NCBI RefSeq assembly: GCF_016919385.1
Contig: NZ_CP070351.1
Coordinates: 62,001 to 126,000 of the forward strand
Direction: 5' to 3'
Length of the DNA stretch: 64,000 nt
From: Gordonia sp. PDNC005
GTDB taxonomy: Bacteria > Actinomycetota > Actinomycetes > Mycobacteriales > Mycobacteriaceae
Below, piece after piece: positions 10,211-22,065 of this stretch. How positions within the stretch are numbered: position 1 is the stretch's first letter; the number at the start of each line of letters is the position of its first letter. The position numbers and the translations under genes are program-made. The notes under the pieces are model-generated. The model was not told where the DNA came from. It did no database searches and saw nothing but the letters and a program-made list of their open reading frames with translations.

Positions 10211-11275
10211 ATGACAACCATGAATATGACGCGTCCTGCTCAGGCTACGGCGCGCCCCCACGCACGAAATCATGACGCGATGACGCTGGGCACTCAGCTC
10301 ACGCCGCGCACCGTGGCAGCATGGGAAGCGCGACTCGGCATCGAGCGTCAGCGCATGTCCCGCCCGGACCGTTTCATCGGAAGCGCCGGTGTGGCCGAAT
10401 GGAACGCCGACATCGAGGTGACCTCGCACGATCCCGAGCAGTTCCGTGCGGTCCGCTACTCGCGTGAGCTGTCGATGATGGGCACGTTCTGCGCCCTGCA
10501 CTCGGCGGTCCGGATGGAGCGTACGGCCGAGAGCATCAAGACCAACCCGTCGGAACTGCTTCTGGTGACCGTCACGTCGATGCGCGGAAAGTCGGTGGTC
10601 CGGCAGGCCGGCCAGGAGCATGCGTACGGTGCGGGCGACCTCCTGTTCGTCTCGACGTCCACCCAATTCCAGCTGACGACGGCGGCCGTCTCCGATCCGT
10701 CGGGTCTGGTGATCCCCCTCGCGCTGCTCGGCAAGCATCGTTTCGTGGCGGAGCAGCCGCGACGTCCGATCAACAGTCGCACTCCGTTGTCGCGTGCTGC
10801 GGCAGGGTTCGTCCGCCGCTTCGCCGCGGACACTGCTGCCTCCGACTTCCCCGCGCCCTCAGGGGACACCGAACTCGCTGCGATCGACCTCGTGACCGCG
10901 GCACTGGCCGAGCTCGCGTCGGACGACCGGTACGTCTTGCAGGACGATTCGCTGTTCAATCATCAGGCCGCACTCGACCTGATCGCGCGCCGTCATCGTG
11001 ATCCCGACTTCACGCCGGACTCGATCGCCGCGGAACTGCACCTGTCGCGGCGTCAGCTGTATCGCCTGTTCGAGAACACTGAGAACTCGCTCGCCACTCG
11101 CATCGCCGACTCGCGTATCGAGACCGCCCGCGAGATGCTCATCGCGAACCCCTGGCTGCCGATCGGCAACATCTCCGCCGCCTCCGGTTTCCGCTCGGTC
11201 GCGACGTTCCGAAACCGCTTCAAGGCACGGCACGGCGTCGGCCCGGTCGAGTACCGCCAGCGCATCATGTCCTGA
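10211..11275 (+). CDS. AraC-family transcriptional regulator
   Basis: A 354-residue activator-type protein with an N-terminal cupin-like sensing domain (AraC-binding type, about 40-200) and a C-terminal double helix-turn-helix. The second half shows TPDSIAAELHLSRRQLYRLF and the second helix pair ISAASGFRSVATFRNRFK, followed by GVGPVEYRQR, the AraC signature. The ATG at 10211 is preferred because GAGG lies eight bases upstream; a TTG ten codons earlier has no such site. It stands alone, with a strong terminator after it. The neighbouring SDR operon starts about 260 bases downstream on the same strand and could be a target, but nothing in the sequence proves this. Confidence 0.88.
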   Translation: MTTMNMTRPAQATARPHARNHDAMTLGTQLTPRTVAAWEARLGIERQRMSRPDRFIGSAGVAEWNADIEVTSHDPEQFRAVRYSRELSMMGTFCALHSAVRMERTAESIKTNPSELLLVTVTSMRGKSVVRQAGQEHAYGAGDLLFVSTSTQFQLTTAAVSDPSGLVIPLALLGKHRFVAEQPRRPINSRTPLSRAAAGFVRRFAADTAASDFPAPSGDTELAAIDLVTAALAELASDDRYVLQDDSLFNHQAALDLIARRHRDPDFTPDSIAAELHLSRRQLYRLFENTENSLATRIADSRIETAREMLIANPWLPIGNISAASGFRSVATFRNRFKARHGVGPVEYRQRIMS

Positions 11276-11297
11276 CTCAACCTCTCGGCTCGGCAGA

Positions 11298-11333
11298 AGC
11301 CCCGCTCGGACGAACATCGTCTGAGCGGGGCTT
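11298..11333 (+). terminator. Rho-independent-like terminator after the AraC gene
   Basis: Hairpin with arms aagccccgctc and gagcggggctt around a 14-base loop, followed by a short pyrimidine stretch (tcttgtc), 20 bases after the stop codon. Confidence 0.8.
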
Positions 11334-11420
11334 TCTTGTCGGTTGGGTCGTGACGGGGGCCATCATCGCGGAAGTGGTTGACGGGCATCACAGTGTGCGG
11401 CATAGTGGGCGTCACCGTAA

Positions 11421-11436
11421 CTAAGCGCTTGCTTAG
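11421..11436. promoter_or_regulatory. Palindromic operator candidate before the SDR operon
   Basis: ctaagcgcttgcttag is a dyad (ctaag...cttag) about 100 bases before the SDR start. It resembles operators of TetR-type repressors that control fatty-acid or sterol catabolism in Mycobacteriales. The regulator is not encoded next to it. Assignment to a regulator is inference. Confidence 0.45.
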
Positions 11437-11539
11437 CAAGTTGACGGTGAACCGGCGGTGCGTCCGCGGCGAAACGCCTGCGACGCGCCCACACCTGAGG
11501 CGACTATGGCAGCGGACCAACTCTTGACAAGGAGATCTC

Positions 11540-12295
11540 ATGACCACCCAGCGCGTAGCGATCGTCACCGGAGCAGCCCGCGGAATCGGGGCCGAAGTGG
11601 CTCGCCGCCTGTCGTCTGACGGCCACGCCGTCGCCGTCCTCGATCTCGACGAAGCCGCCTGCCAGAGCGTCGTCGACGGCATCACCGCCGCCGGCGGACG
11701 TGCGCTCGCCGTCGGTGCGGACGTCTCCGACGAAGGCGCCGTCAAGGCGGCTGTCGAGCGAGTCGCCGCGGAACTCGGCGCGCCGACCATTCTCGTCAAC
11801 AACGCCGGAATCATTCGCGACAACCTCATCTTCAAGATGACCCTCTCCGACTGGGACTCGGTCATGGCCGTGCATCTCCGGGGAGCGTTCCTGATGTCCC
11901 GCGAGGTGCAGACGTACCAGACCAAGGAGAAGTGGGGCCGCATCGTCAACCTGTCGTCGACGTCGGCGCTGGGCAACCGCGGCCAGGCGAACTACTCCGC
12001 GGCCAAGGCCGGCATGCAGGGATTCACGAAGACCCTCGCCCTCGAACTCGGACGCTTCGGTGTCACCGCCAATGCGATCGCCCCCGGATTCATCGCCACC
12101 GAGATGACCGCCGCCACGGCTGAGCGCATGGGCGTCACCTTCGACGACTTCAAGACCGCCGCCGCCCGGGAGATCCCGGTCCAGCGTGTCGGCGAGCCCG
12201 CCGACATCGCCCACGCTGTCAGCTTCTACGCGAGTGAAGGCGCAGGCTTCGTCTCCGGCCAGGTCCTGTACGTCGCCGGCGGCCCGAAGGACTGA
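11540..12295 (+). CDS. Short-chain dehydrogenase/reductase, FabG-like (3-oxoacyl reductase type)
   Basis: A 251-residue SDR. The cofactor motif VTGAARGIG is near residue 9, NNAG at 87-90, the serine region VNLSSTS at 137-143 and the catalytic YSAAK (Tyr152, Lys156). Length and motifs fit FabG-type NAD(P)H-dependent 3-oxoacyl-CoA/ACP reductases or 3-hydroxyacyl-CoA dehydrogenases. RBS AAGGAGA precedes the ATG. It opens a four-gene operon with a MaoC hydratase, a phosphotransferase and an acyl-CoA dehydrogenase, so it most likely acts on CoA thioesters in catabolism rather than on ACP in synthesis. In the levulinate pathway a similar SDR (LvaD) reduces the 4-oxo group, an alternative consistent with this context. 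Confidence 0.88.
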   Translation: MTTQRVAIVTGAARGIGAEVARRLSSDGHAVAVLDLDEAACQSVVDGITAAGGRALAVGADVSDEGAVKAAVERVAAELGAPTILVNNAGIIRDNLIFKMTLSDWDSVMAVHLRGAFLMSREVQTYQTKEKWGRIVNLSSTSALGNRGQANYSAAKAGMQGFTKTLALELGRFGVTANAIAPGFIATEMTAATAERMGVTFDDFKTAAAREIPVQRVGEPADIAHAVSFYASEGAGFVSGQVLYVAGGPKD

Positions 12296-12324
12296 GCGGG
12301 TCCAAGGAGGAGGCGGAGAAGACC

Positions 12325-12777
12325 ATGAAGATTCTCAACGGCAAGGACGAACTCGTCGCGGCGGTCGGATCGCACCTCGGGTACTCCGACTGGGTCGAGG
12401 TGGACCAGGCGCGCATCGACAAGTTCGCCGAGGCCACCGGTGATCACCAGTGGATCCACGTCGATCCCGAGAGGGCAGCCGAGGGTCCCTTCGGCACGAC
12501 CATCGCGCACGGGTTCCTCACCCTGTCCCTGATCCCGATGCTCTCCTGGCAGGTGTACAAGGTCGAGGGCACCAAGATGGGCGTCAATTACGGCAGCAAC
12601 AAGGTTCGCTTCCCGTCCCACGTCCCCGTCGGGTCGCGGCTGCGCGCGGGCGTCGAGATCGCCTCGGTCACCGAGACCCCGGCGGGGCACCAGGTGGTCG
12701 CGCGCGTGACCGTCGAGCGCGAGGGCGGCGACAAGCCCGTCTGCGTCGCCGAGACCGTCTCGGTCCTGGTGTTCTGA
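12325..12777 (+). CDS. MaoC-like (R)-specific enoyl-CoA hydratase
   Basis: A 150-residue single hot-dog hydratase close to M. tuberculosis Rv0130 (HtdZ) in length and motif. ATGDHQWIHVDPERA gives the catalytic pair Asp40 and His45 at the same residue numbers, and TIAHGFLTLSL follows. It hydrates trans-2-enoyl-CoA to (R)-3-hydroxyacyl-CoA. A strong GGAGGAGG lies upstream of the ATG, 29 bases after the SDR stop. Its stop codon overlaps the start of the phosphotransferase gene (ATGA), so translation is coupled. Family assignment is firm; chain-length preference is unknown. Confidence 0.9.
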   Translation: MKILNGKDELVAAVGSHLGYSDWVEVDQARIDKFAEATGDHQWIHVDPERAAEGPFGTTIAHGFLTLSLIPMLSWQVYKVEGTKMGVNYGSNKVRFPSHVPVGSRLRAGVEIASVTETPAGHQVVARVTVEREGGDKPVCVAETVSVLVF

Positions 12778-13799
12778 TGTCGGGGGACGTCGACACGCCG
12801 GGGCTGGACCTGAAGATCCTCGGCTCCTGGCTGCCGTCGCACGTAGACGGCGCCGGTAGCGACCTGTCGGCCACGCTCATCGCGGGTGGCAAGTCGAATC
12901 TCACGTATCGCATCTCAGACGGTGCGTCGACGTGGATTCTGCGGCGACCGCCCGTCGGAAAGCTGCTGGCGACCGCCCACGACATGGGTCGCGAGCATCG
13001 GATGATGTCGGCTCTCGCGCCGACGTCGGTGCCGGTTCCGCACATGTACGCGTTCTGTGACGACGTCGACGTGCTAGGCGCACCGTTCTACGTGATGTCC
13101 GACGTGAACGGCGTCCCCTACCGCTCGCAGCATGAGCTGCGCGCTCTGGGCGAGGTCCGCACGAAGGCCATCTCCGAGCGACTCGTCGACACGCTCGTCG
13201 ACCTCCATCACGTCGACCCAGCCGAGGTCGGACTCGCAGATGCCGGACGTCCAGAGGGTTTCCTCGGACGGCAGGTGGAACGGTGGCGCAAGCAGTTCGC
13301 CGCCGCACACACCCGTGATCTGCCGACGATGGAAGCGCTCTACGCGCAGCTCGCCGAACGCGTCCCGGCCGACGGCGCACCGGGGATCGTGCACGGCGAC
13401 TACCGGCTCGACAACGTGCTCGTCGACCCCGACGACCGACCGGCCGCCGTCATCGACTGGGAACTCGCGACGATCGGCGACTCCCTGACCGATCTCGCAT
13501 TGATGCTGGTCTACGGACGTTTCGCCGCCATCACCCAGGGCGCGGTCAGTGACGTCAACCAAGCTCCCGGATATCTCACCGAAGACGAGGTGATTGCCCG
13601 CTACGCCGCGGCGAGCCACCGCGATCTCGGAGATTTCGGCTTCTACCTCGCCCTCGCATGCTTCAAGCTCGCCGGCATCGTCGAGGGCATCTATTACCGG
13701 TTCGGTCAAGGGCAGACAGTCGGCGAAGGCTTCGCCGACGTCGGTGCGGGCGTCTTCCCGCTGCTCGACGCCGGACTGGCCGCACTGAAGGAGAACTGA
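12777..13799 (+). CDS. APH-fold phosphotransferase, acyl-CoA kinase-like (ACAD10/11 N-domain type)
   Basis: A 340-residue aminoglycoside phosphotransferase-fold kinase. The nucleotide loop is GGKSNLTYRI near 40, the catalytic loop IVHGDYRLDNVLVD near 205 and the metal-binding VIDWELATIGD near 225. Proteins of this type (FadE36 in mycobacteria, LvaA in Pseudomonas, the N-terminal domain of mammalian ACAD10/11) sit with or are fused to acyl-CoA dehydrogenases. LvaA and ACAD11 phosphorylate the 4-hydroxyl of 4-hydroxyacyl-CoAs. Here it overlaps the MaoC gene by the ATGA and is followed one base later by an acyl-CoA dehydrogenase gene, so the same role is a reasonable inference. Antibiotic resistance is unlikely in this context. 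Confidence 0.85.
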   Translation: MSGDVDTPGLDLKILGSWLPSHVDGAGSDLSATLIAGGKSNLTYRISDGASTWILRRPPVGKLLATAHDMGREHRMMSALAPTSVPVPHMYAFCDDVDVLGAPFYVMSDVNGVPYRSQHELRALGEVRTKAISERLVDTLVDLHHVDPAEVGLADAGRPEGFLGRQVERWRKQFAAAHTRDLPTMEALYAQLAERVPADGAPGIVHGDYRLDNVLVDPDDRPAAVIDWELATIGDSLTDLALMLVYGRFAAITQGAVSDVNQAPGYLTEDEVIARYAAASHRDLGDFGFYLALACFKLAGIVEGIYYRFGQGQTVGEGFADVGAGVFPLLDAGLAALKEN

Positions 13800-13800
13800 G

Positions 13801-15024
<1,224 letters not shown>

Positions 15025-15058
15025 TCGTCCTGCTTCTCGCGCGACGGTCGAGCCCACC

Positions 15059-15254
15059 GCTCCTTGAGCGAGCTTGCGAGTCGAAAGGCGTCCTGGTTGT
15101 TGATGCTGGCCTTTCGACTCGCTCCGCTCGCTCAAGGAACAGTGGAGAGCCGCTCGCTCAAGGAACAGTGGAGAGCCGCTCGCTCAAGGAACAGTGGAGA
15201 GCCGCTCGCTCAAGGAACAGCGGACAGTCGCGTGCTCAAGGAACAGCGGACAGT
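15059..15254. repeat. Repeat family 2, site 1: REP-like palindrome plus 26-bp tandem array
   Basis: Arms gctccttgagcgagcttgcg at 15059 and cctttcgactcgctccgctc at 15110 belong to one inverted repeat of about 30 bases each. The right arm runs straight into five tandem copies of a 26-base unit (15125-15254), each containing cgctcgctcaaggaacag. The whole stretch lies between the convergent acyl-CoA dehydrogenase and thiD genes. No coding capacity is supported. Related copies occur near 19.4 and 25.8 kb. Confidence 0.85.
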
Positions 15255-15281
15255 CGCTTGGGCACGGGGGCGGCGAGTCGG

Positions 15282-17908
<2,627 letters not shown>

Positions 17909-18090
17909 GTTGTGTGTGCTCGCCGTTGTTCGCCGGAGCGAAGAGGGGCACGTTGGTCAGCGTACGTCATGGCGCTGAGCTCCGGGCAGAGCCCGGGCTG
18001 ACGCTTAAACGTGATGCAGATGTGACTGATGTGACTTGCGACACATGGTTACGCGACCGTAAGGTTGTGACTGTCATCACAGGAGGTGTC

Positions 18091-18450
18091 ATGCATCTGA
18101 GGAACCGTCTCGGGAACCATCGTCATCACCCGCCGCATCGTTCGGCGCGGTCGTTGCTGCAGCAGATATCGGAAGTCGTCCACAATCCCGACCGTGAGCG
18201 GTTCGAACTCTGGGTGGCAGGCGATCTCGTTGGGGTCCTCGGTTATCGCATCGACGCTGGGGAACAGACGGCCACCATCCTGCACACCGTGCTGTACGAC
18301 GAATACTCCGGACACGGTCTGGCCACCCGCCTCACCGGCAATGCCATGGAGTACATGCGAGACCAGGGTCTGCGTGTCCGGCCGTTGTGCACGTTCACCA
18401 AGCGATACGTCGACGAGCATCCCGGCGTAGTTGCTCTCGCTCCCGCCTGA
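18091..18450 (+). CDS. Small GNAT acetyltransferase, YjdJ type
   Basis: A 119-residue protein matching the compact Gcn5-related family (Acetyltransf_CG). FELWVAGDLVGVLGYRID is the core strand pair. TVLYDEYSGHGLATRLTGNAMEYMRDQGLRVRPLC contains the acetyl-CoA loop (usually GxGxGxxL, here GHGLATRL), and KRYVDEHP is the standard end. The ATG is preceded by AGGAGG. Substrates of this family are unknown. It sits alone between the thiamine riboswitch and the iron-regulated gene. Confidence 0.82.
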   Translation: MHLRNRLGNHRHHPPHRSARSLLQQISEVVHNPDRERFELWVAGDLVGVLGYRIDAGEQTATILHTVLYDEYSGHGLATRLTGNAMEYMRDQGLRVRPLCTFTKRYVDEHPGVVALAPA

Positions 18451-18458
18451 GGGGTCGG

Positions 18459-18477
18459 TTAGGCTTACCTCATCTAA
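18459..18477 (+). promoter_or_regulatory. Iron box (DtxR/IdeR-like operator)
   Basis: TTAGGCTTACCTCATCTAA matches the 19-base DtxR/IdeR consensus at 13 positions, including both TTAGG/CTAA ends. It lies directly before the ribosome-binding site of the siderophore-interacting protein gene, as expected for iron-dependent repression. Confidence 0.75.
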
Positions 18478-18491
18478 GGAGGTGGGCCTGT

Positions 18492-19244
18492 ATGAGCGAG
18501 AAGAAGCAGCCGTCGCGCGGTTGGCAAGGCGCGATCATGAAGGCGTTCCGCGCGGACGACTTCGTCTTGACCGTGACCGGCGTGGAGACGGTCACCGAGC
18601 ACTACGTGCGGCTCGGATTCACCGGAGGCGGCCTGCTGGCCGAGATCCCCGTGCACCCGACCATGTGGGTTCGTGGATGGTTCCCGTCCGACGGCGCCCT
18701 TCACCAGCGTGGATACACGCTTGTGGATCCGGACCCGGCGACCGACACGTTCCATCTCGAGTTCACCCTCCATGACGGACCGGCCGCTCGGTGGGCGCAG
18801 AACGCCGAGGTCGGCGACCAGCTGTCCGTCTCCGTGATGGTCAGCAAGTTCGACATGCCCGACCCGGCTCCCACTCAATGGTTGCTCGCCGGCGACACCG
18901 CCTCGCTTGCCGCCGTCAACTCCCTGCTCGACGCGTTCACTGCGACCGGGACCGGCGTTGCTGCCACTCTCTGGTTCGAGTACACCCACGACGACGACCG
19001 TGACCTGCCGCTGCGTGCCCGTTCACAGGACACCGTTCACTGGGTCCGCCGCGAGCGCGACGGGCAGGGACTCCTCGAGGCCGTCAAGACTGCGGCGTTC
19101 GACGCGTCGGGCGCGCACGCGTGGGTGGCGCTCGACGCCGCGAGCACCCGTGCTGTCACCGCGGCGTTCCGCGCGGACTTCAAGCTCGGGCGCGGCGGCG
19201 TGAAGTCGCGTGCGTACTGGCGCGTCGGGAAGCCGTTCGCCTGA
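18492..19244 (+). CDS. Siderophore-interacting protein (ferric-siderophore reductase)
   Basis: A 250-residue SIP/ViuB-family flavoprotein that reduces ferric siderophores in the cytoplasm to release iron. The FAD motif is GYTLVDPD near 77 (RxYT type, here QRGYT), TFHLEFTLHDGPAARWA is the second family block, WLLAGDTASLAAVNSLL begins the NAD(P)H or ferredoxin side, and the tail KSRAYWRVGKPF is typical. The ATG follows AAGGAGGTG, and an iron box overlaps the promoter region, so expression should rise under iron limitation. No siderophore synthesis or uptake gene adjoins it, but the ABC ATPase at the right edge might be iron-related. Confidence 0.9.
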   Translation: MSEKKQPSRGWQGAIMKAFRADDFVLTVTGVETVTEHYVRLGFTGGGLLAEIPVHPTMWVRGWFPSDGALHQRGYTLVDPDPATDTFHLEFTLHDGPAARWAQNAEVGDQLSVSVMVSKFDMPDPAPTQWLLAGDTASLAAVNSLLDAFTATGTGVAATLWFEYTHDDDRDLPLRARSQDTVHWVRRERDGQGLLEAVKTAAFDASGAHAWVALDAASTRAVTAAFRADFKLGRGGVKSRAYWRVGKPFA

Positions 19245-19330
19245 TCGCTCCCACTGCTCGTTGAGAAGCCGTGCGCAATGCGCTTAGCGAGTTTCGCATC
19301 TCCTGCTTCGTGCGTGAATTTCGCTCCTCT

Positions 19331-19461
19331 TGCTCCTTGAGCGGTTTCGCTCCTACTGCTCCTTGAGCGATCTCGTTCTTACTGCTCCTTGAGCGAGCTT
19401 GCGAGTCGAAAGGTTTGCGGGTCAACACCTTTCGACTCGCTCCGCTCGCTCAAGGAGCAGT
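19331..19461. repeat. Repeat family 2, site 2: 26-bp array and REP-like palindrome
   Basis: The unit beginning tgctccttgagcg recurs at 19331, 19357 and 19383, exactly 26 bases apart. The third unit forms the left arm of a palindrome (gctccttgagcgagcttgcg, then cctttcgactcgctccgctc, to 19461). It fills most of a 322-base gap between convergent genes. The flanks (19245-19330 and 19462-19566) contain degenerate copies of the same half-site and no gene. Confidence 0.85.
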
Positions 19462-19566
19462 ACGGCGAGCTCGTTGTAAGGAGCAGTGGGGCGAGCTTGT
19501 TGCGGGGAGCAGTGGGGCGGGCTCGTTCCGCTAGGCGGCGAGCTTCCGAAGGGGAGGGGCGGGAAG

Positions 19567-20349
19567 TCAGGAGAGGTCGAGGACGACCGGTGCGTGATCG
19601 CTGGCGCCTTTGGCGGCGCGAGCGGCGGTGTCGATGAAGGCGTCGTGGACGCGGTCGTTCAACGCAGGAGAGCATAGAGCGAAGTCGATCCGCATGCCTT
19701 CGTTCTTTTGATGCCTGCCCGCGGTGTAGTCCCAAAACGTGTAGGTGTTGGGGCCCGGCGTGAACGGTGCCGCGCTGTCGGCGTACCCGGCGTCGACAAA
19801 CGCGCGGAATGCGCCACGCTCGGCGTCCGACGTGTGCGTTCGTTCGGCGAAGTAGTCGACGTCCCAGACGTCGTCGTCGGTCGGCGCAACGTTCCAGTCG
19901 CCTGCGAGCGCGATCTGGGCGGCCGGGTCGTGTGTCAGTTCCAACTGCATCACTCCGGCGAGAGTGTTGAGCCAGTCGAGTTTGTACGCGAGATGCGGAT
20001 CGCCCGGTGCCCGTCCGTTGGGGACGTACAAGCTCCACACGCGGACGTCTCCGCACATCGCCGACATCGCTCGGGCCTCGCGGACACCGTTGTACTCCGG
20101 CTCACCGTCGAAGCCGAGGTGAACATCCTGCAGGCCGACACGGGATGCGATGGCGACACCGTTGTAGCCGCCGCTTCCGTGGAACGCGACGTCGTAGCCG
20201 TGGGCGATGAAGCTCATCACCGGGAACTGATCGTCGGAGCACTTCGTCTCCTGGATGGCGAGGACATCCACGGCGTGCCTGGTCATCCACGCGACGACAT
20301 CCTCTGACCGGGCGCGGATCGAGTTCACATTCCAGGTGGCCAACCGCAT
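19567..20349 (-). CDS. xthA: Exodeoxyribonuclease III (AP endonuclease)
   Basis: A 260-residue EEP-fold nuclease for abasic-site repair and 3'-5' exonuclease action. ATWNVNS (Asn7), AIQETKC (catalytic Glu), AGDWNVAP and the C-terminal GASDHAPVVLDL (Asp-His) are present. The internal ATG is chosen because the family always starts MRLATWNVNS; upstream in-frame sequence overlaps the barstar gene. It corresponds to Rv0427c. Here the barstar gene ends a few bases upstream. Confidence 0.95.
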   Translation of the reverse strand: MRLATWNVNSIRARSEDVVAWMTRHAVDVLAIQETKCSDDQFPVMSFIAHGYDVAFHGSGGYNGVAIASRVGLQDVHLGFDGEPEYNGVREARAMSAMCGDVRVWSLYVPNGRAPGDPHLAYKLDWLNTLAGVMQLELTHDPAAQIALAGDWNVAPTDDDVWDVDYFAERTHTSDAERGAFRAFVDAGYADSAAPFTPGPNTYTFWDYTAGRHQKNEGMRIDFALCSPALNDRVHDAFIDTAARAAKGASDHAPVVLDLS

Positions 20350-20354
20350 GACGT

Positions 20355-20819
20355 TCAGTCTCTCCCGGAGACGGCCACGATGGAAACCCCTGTCCCGGAC
20401 CACCTGTCGCGGACGGTGTCGGGAGCGTCGGAGACGAGCAGGACCGCGAACGACCGCCCGTGGGCGCGGTGGTGCTCGTGCCAGAACTCGACCGACTCGG
20501 CGAACCACTCGAGGGCGTCCGCCTCGGCCGCCAGCAAGCGATCCCCGTGGCCGACAACGGTCAGGTAGCCGGTGGAGGCAGTGCCTTCTGGGGTGCGCAG
20601 GTCAATGGGGAGATCGCGCATGCAGTCATCGAGGGCGTCCCGGTTGAAGCCGAAGTGATCAGGGAAGTCCCAGGCAAGTGCAAAGGCGTCGAGCAGGTCG
20701 TCGACGGTGCTGATGTCGGTGGCGTCGACTCGTCGCGCGACGACCCCGGTGCCGAAGAGTGAGGGCACGGCCGGCGTGACGCCCACGACGCCGGTGCGGA
20801 CGAACTCGTCGATGCTCAT
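20355..20819 (-). CDS. Barstar-family ribonuclease inhibitor
   Basis: A 154-residue protein matching the barstar superfamily. After an N-terminal 30 residues, VDATDISTVDDLLDAFALA leads into FPDHFGFNRDALDDCMRDL, the typical helix-loop-helix that plugs a barnase-type active site, followed by LTVVGHGD. Its ATG overlaps the stop of the RNase gene (ATGA), so toxin and inhibitor are coupled. No signal peptide is seen, consistent with a cytoplasmic immunity role. The pairing with an RNase Sa/barnase-like gene strongly supports the assignment. Confidence 0.9.
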   Translation of the reverse strand: MSIDEFVRTGVVGVTPAVPSLFGTGVVARRVDATDISTVDDLLDAFALAWDFPDHFGFNRDALDDCMRDLPIDLRTPEGTASTGYLTVVGHGDRLLAAEADALEWFAESVEFWHEHHRAHGRSFAVLLVSDAPDTVRDRWSGTGVSIVAVSGRD

Positions 20820-21331
20820 GCGGACGGGCCTCGGATCTTGGTGAACGTCTCGTAGTGATCGAGCGTGTAGTAGGCCGAGCCGTCGCTTCCGGTCACGATG
20901 CGTTCGGCGTCGCGGCCACGACCGCGCTGCTTCGGATTGACGTCCCACTCGCGGTACGTGATCCGCTTGCCTTTCAACGTTTTCGACGGCAGACGGCGCT
21001 CGTTGTTGCGGAACACGTCTCCGCCATGGGTGCCGGGAGCGTTCGCCGCTGCGGGCCAGTCGCCGGCATCGACGTATTGCAGGGTCTGCTGCACGCGTGC
21101 GGGTGTGTCCGACGGCCCCGGCTTCTCGGTGCGCGAGCGGTCGGCCGGACTGGCTTTGCTGCCGTCGACGATGCTCATCGACGATGATGCAGGAGTCGCC
21201 TCGTCGGTGGAGCTGCGGCCGTCGATCCACCAGGTCAGCGCAACGACGGCCAGCAGTACCAGTACGCCTAGCGCGGATGCGGCCATGCGTCGACGGGAGT
21301 GTTCGGGGGTGTCAGTGGGGGAGGACATCAT
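20816..21331 (-). CDS. Membrane-anchored or secreted guanyl-specific RNase (N1/T1, RNase Sa-like)
   Basis: About 171 residues. Residues 16-36 form one hydrophobic helix after HSRRR (uncleaved anchor or signal peptide), then a polar linker to residue 75. From 76 there is a small RNase domain with VFRNNERRLP, TYREWDVNP (Glu128, general base), RDAERIVTG (Arg144) and YYTLDHYETF (His159), the Glu-Arg-His triad of the RNase Sa/T1/barnase group with nearly the same spacing. It cuts RNA after guanine. Start: ATGs at 21331 and 21328 are used because the helix begins soon after; an ATG at 21367 is possible and none has a strong ribosome site. The inhibitor gene follows with a 4-base overlap. Confidence 0.85.
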   Translation of the reverse strand: MMSSPTDTPEHSRRRMAASALGVLVLLAVVALTWWIDGRSSTDEATPASSSMSIVDGSKASPADRSRTEKPGPSDTPARVQQTLQYVDAGDWPAAANAPGTHGGDVFRNNERRLPSKTLKGKRITYREWDVNPKQRGRGRDAERIVTGSDGSAYYTLDHYETFTKIRGPSA

Positions 21332-21391
21332 CGTCCACGGTAGCGGCTCGTCCGGATGCTGCCGCATCGGGCGGCGTCACCGTCTCGGTGC

Positions 21392-22063
21392 TCACACCGA
21401 GTGGATGTGCGCGGTGTGGTGGAGCACCAGTCCAGCGCGCCGAGCGGCCTCTCGTGCGGTTCGATCGCCGGTCGCGAGGGTCGTCGCCCATCGGTCGGGG
21501 GCGAACTCGATGGCGTCGACTGTCGGCGCCATGTCGGCGACGAGTACCTCGACGTCGAATCCGGCGTCGACAACGGGGATCGATCCGGACCGCACTAGAC
21601 GATCCGGCAGAAGTGCGCGAGGCTGCCGACCCCGGTCGGCGTACCAGGATCGGACCTCCGGCAGTGCAACCGACGACGCGGTGACTCCGACCGGAACCGC
21701 CAGGTCGCCGCGGAGGCCGACACCGCCCGCTTGTAGCGACCAGCCGTCGATCTCGATGTGATCACCACCCGCCGCGGCACACAACGCACGCTCGACATCG
21801 CGGATCTCCGAATTGCGGACCACTCTCCGCGACAGTGTTCGGACGGCGGTGATCGCGGCTCGTGGGATCGTGTGCTCCACGTCGTCGCGCCGCACGACGA
21901 AGCGATCCGCGTCGGCGGCGACGAGCACGCCGGTCACATCCGACAACGTCGGGCTGTGCGGCAGAGCTGGATTCGGACTGTCCCGCCAATCGGCGGGTGT
22001 TTCGTGCGTGAGCCGGTAGCGGACGACAACCCGGTCGCCGACGACCGGGTCGGGAGTGCTCAC
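21392..22063 (-). CDS. Shortened Rv0428c/cg3035-type GNAT protein
   Basis: Its position between def and the xthA side, and its N-terminal SH3-like domain (VGDRVVVRYRLTHE), identify the Rv0428c/cg3035 family of GNAT proteins. The middle region IEIDGWSLQAGGVGLRGDLAVPVG then ALPEVRSWYADRGRQPRALLPDRLV fits the degenerate first GNAT half. The protein ends at about 223 residues, against about 300 for Rv0428c, with no canonical acetyl-CoA loop visible. It may therefore be inactive as an acetyltransferase or may act through the N-terminal domain. GTG at 22063 starts two bases after the def stop. Confidence 0.72.
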   Translation of the reverse strand: MSTPDPVVGDRVVVRYRLTHETPADWRDSPNPALPHSPTLSDVTGVLVAADADRFVVRRDDVEHTIPRAAITAVRTLSRRVVRNSEIRDVERALCAAAGGDHIEIDGWSLQAGGVGLRGDLAVPVGVTASSVALPEVRSWYADRGRQPRALLPDRLVRSGSIPVVDAGFDVEVLVADMAPTVDAIEFAPDRWATTLATGDRTAREAARRAGLVLHHTAHIHSV

Positions 22064-22065
22064 GC

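Noticed and set aside
12777..13799. Aminoglycoside-resistance gene
   Set aside because: The fold is shared, but the operon context with acyl-CoA genes and the ACAD10/11-like motifs argue for an acyl-CoA kinase role.
15125..15254. CRISPR-like array of 26-base units
   Set aside because: Units are directly adjacent with no spacers and derive from the neighbouring palindrome; no cas genes are present.
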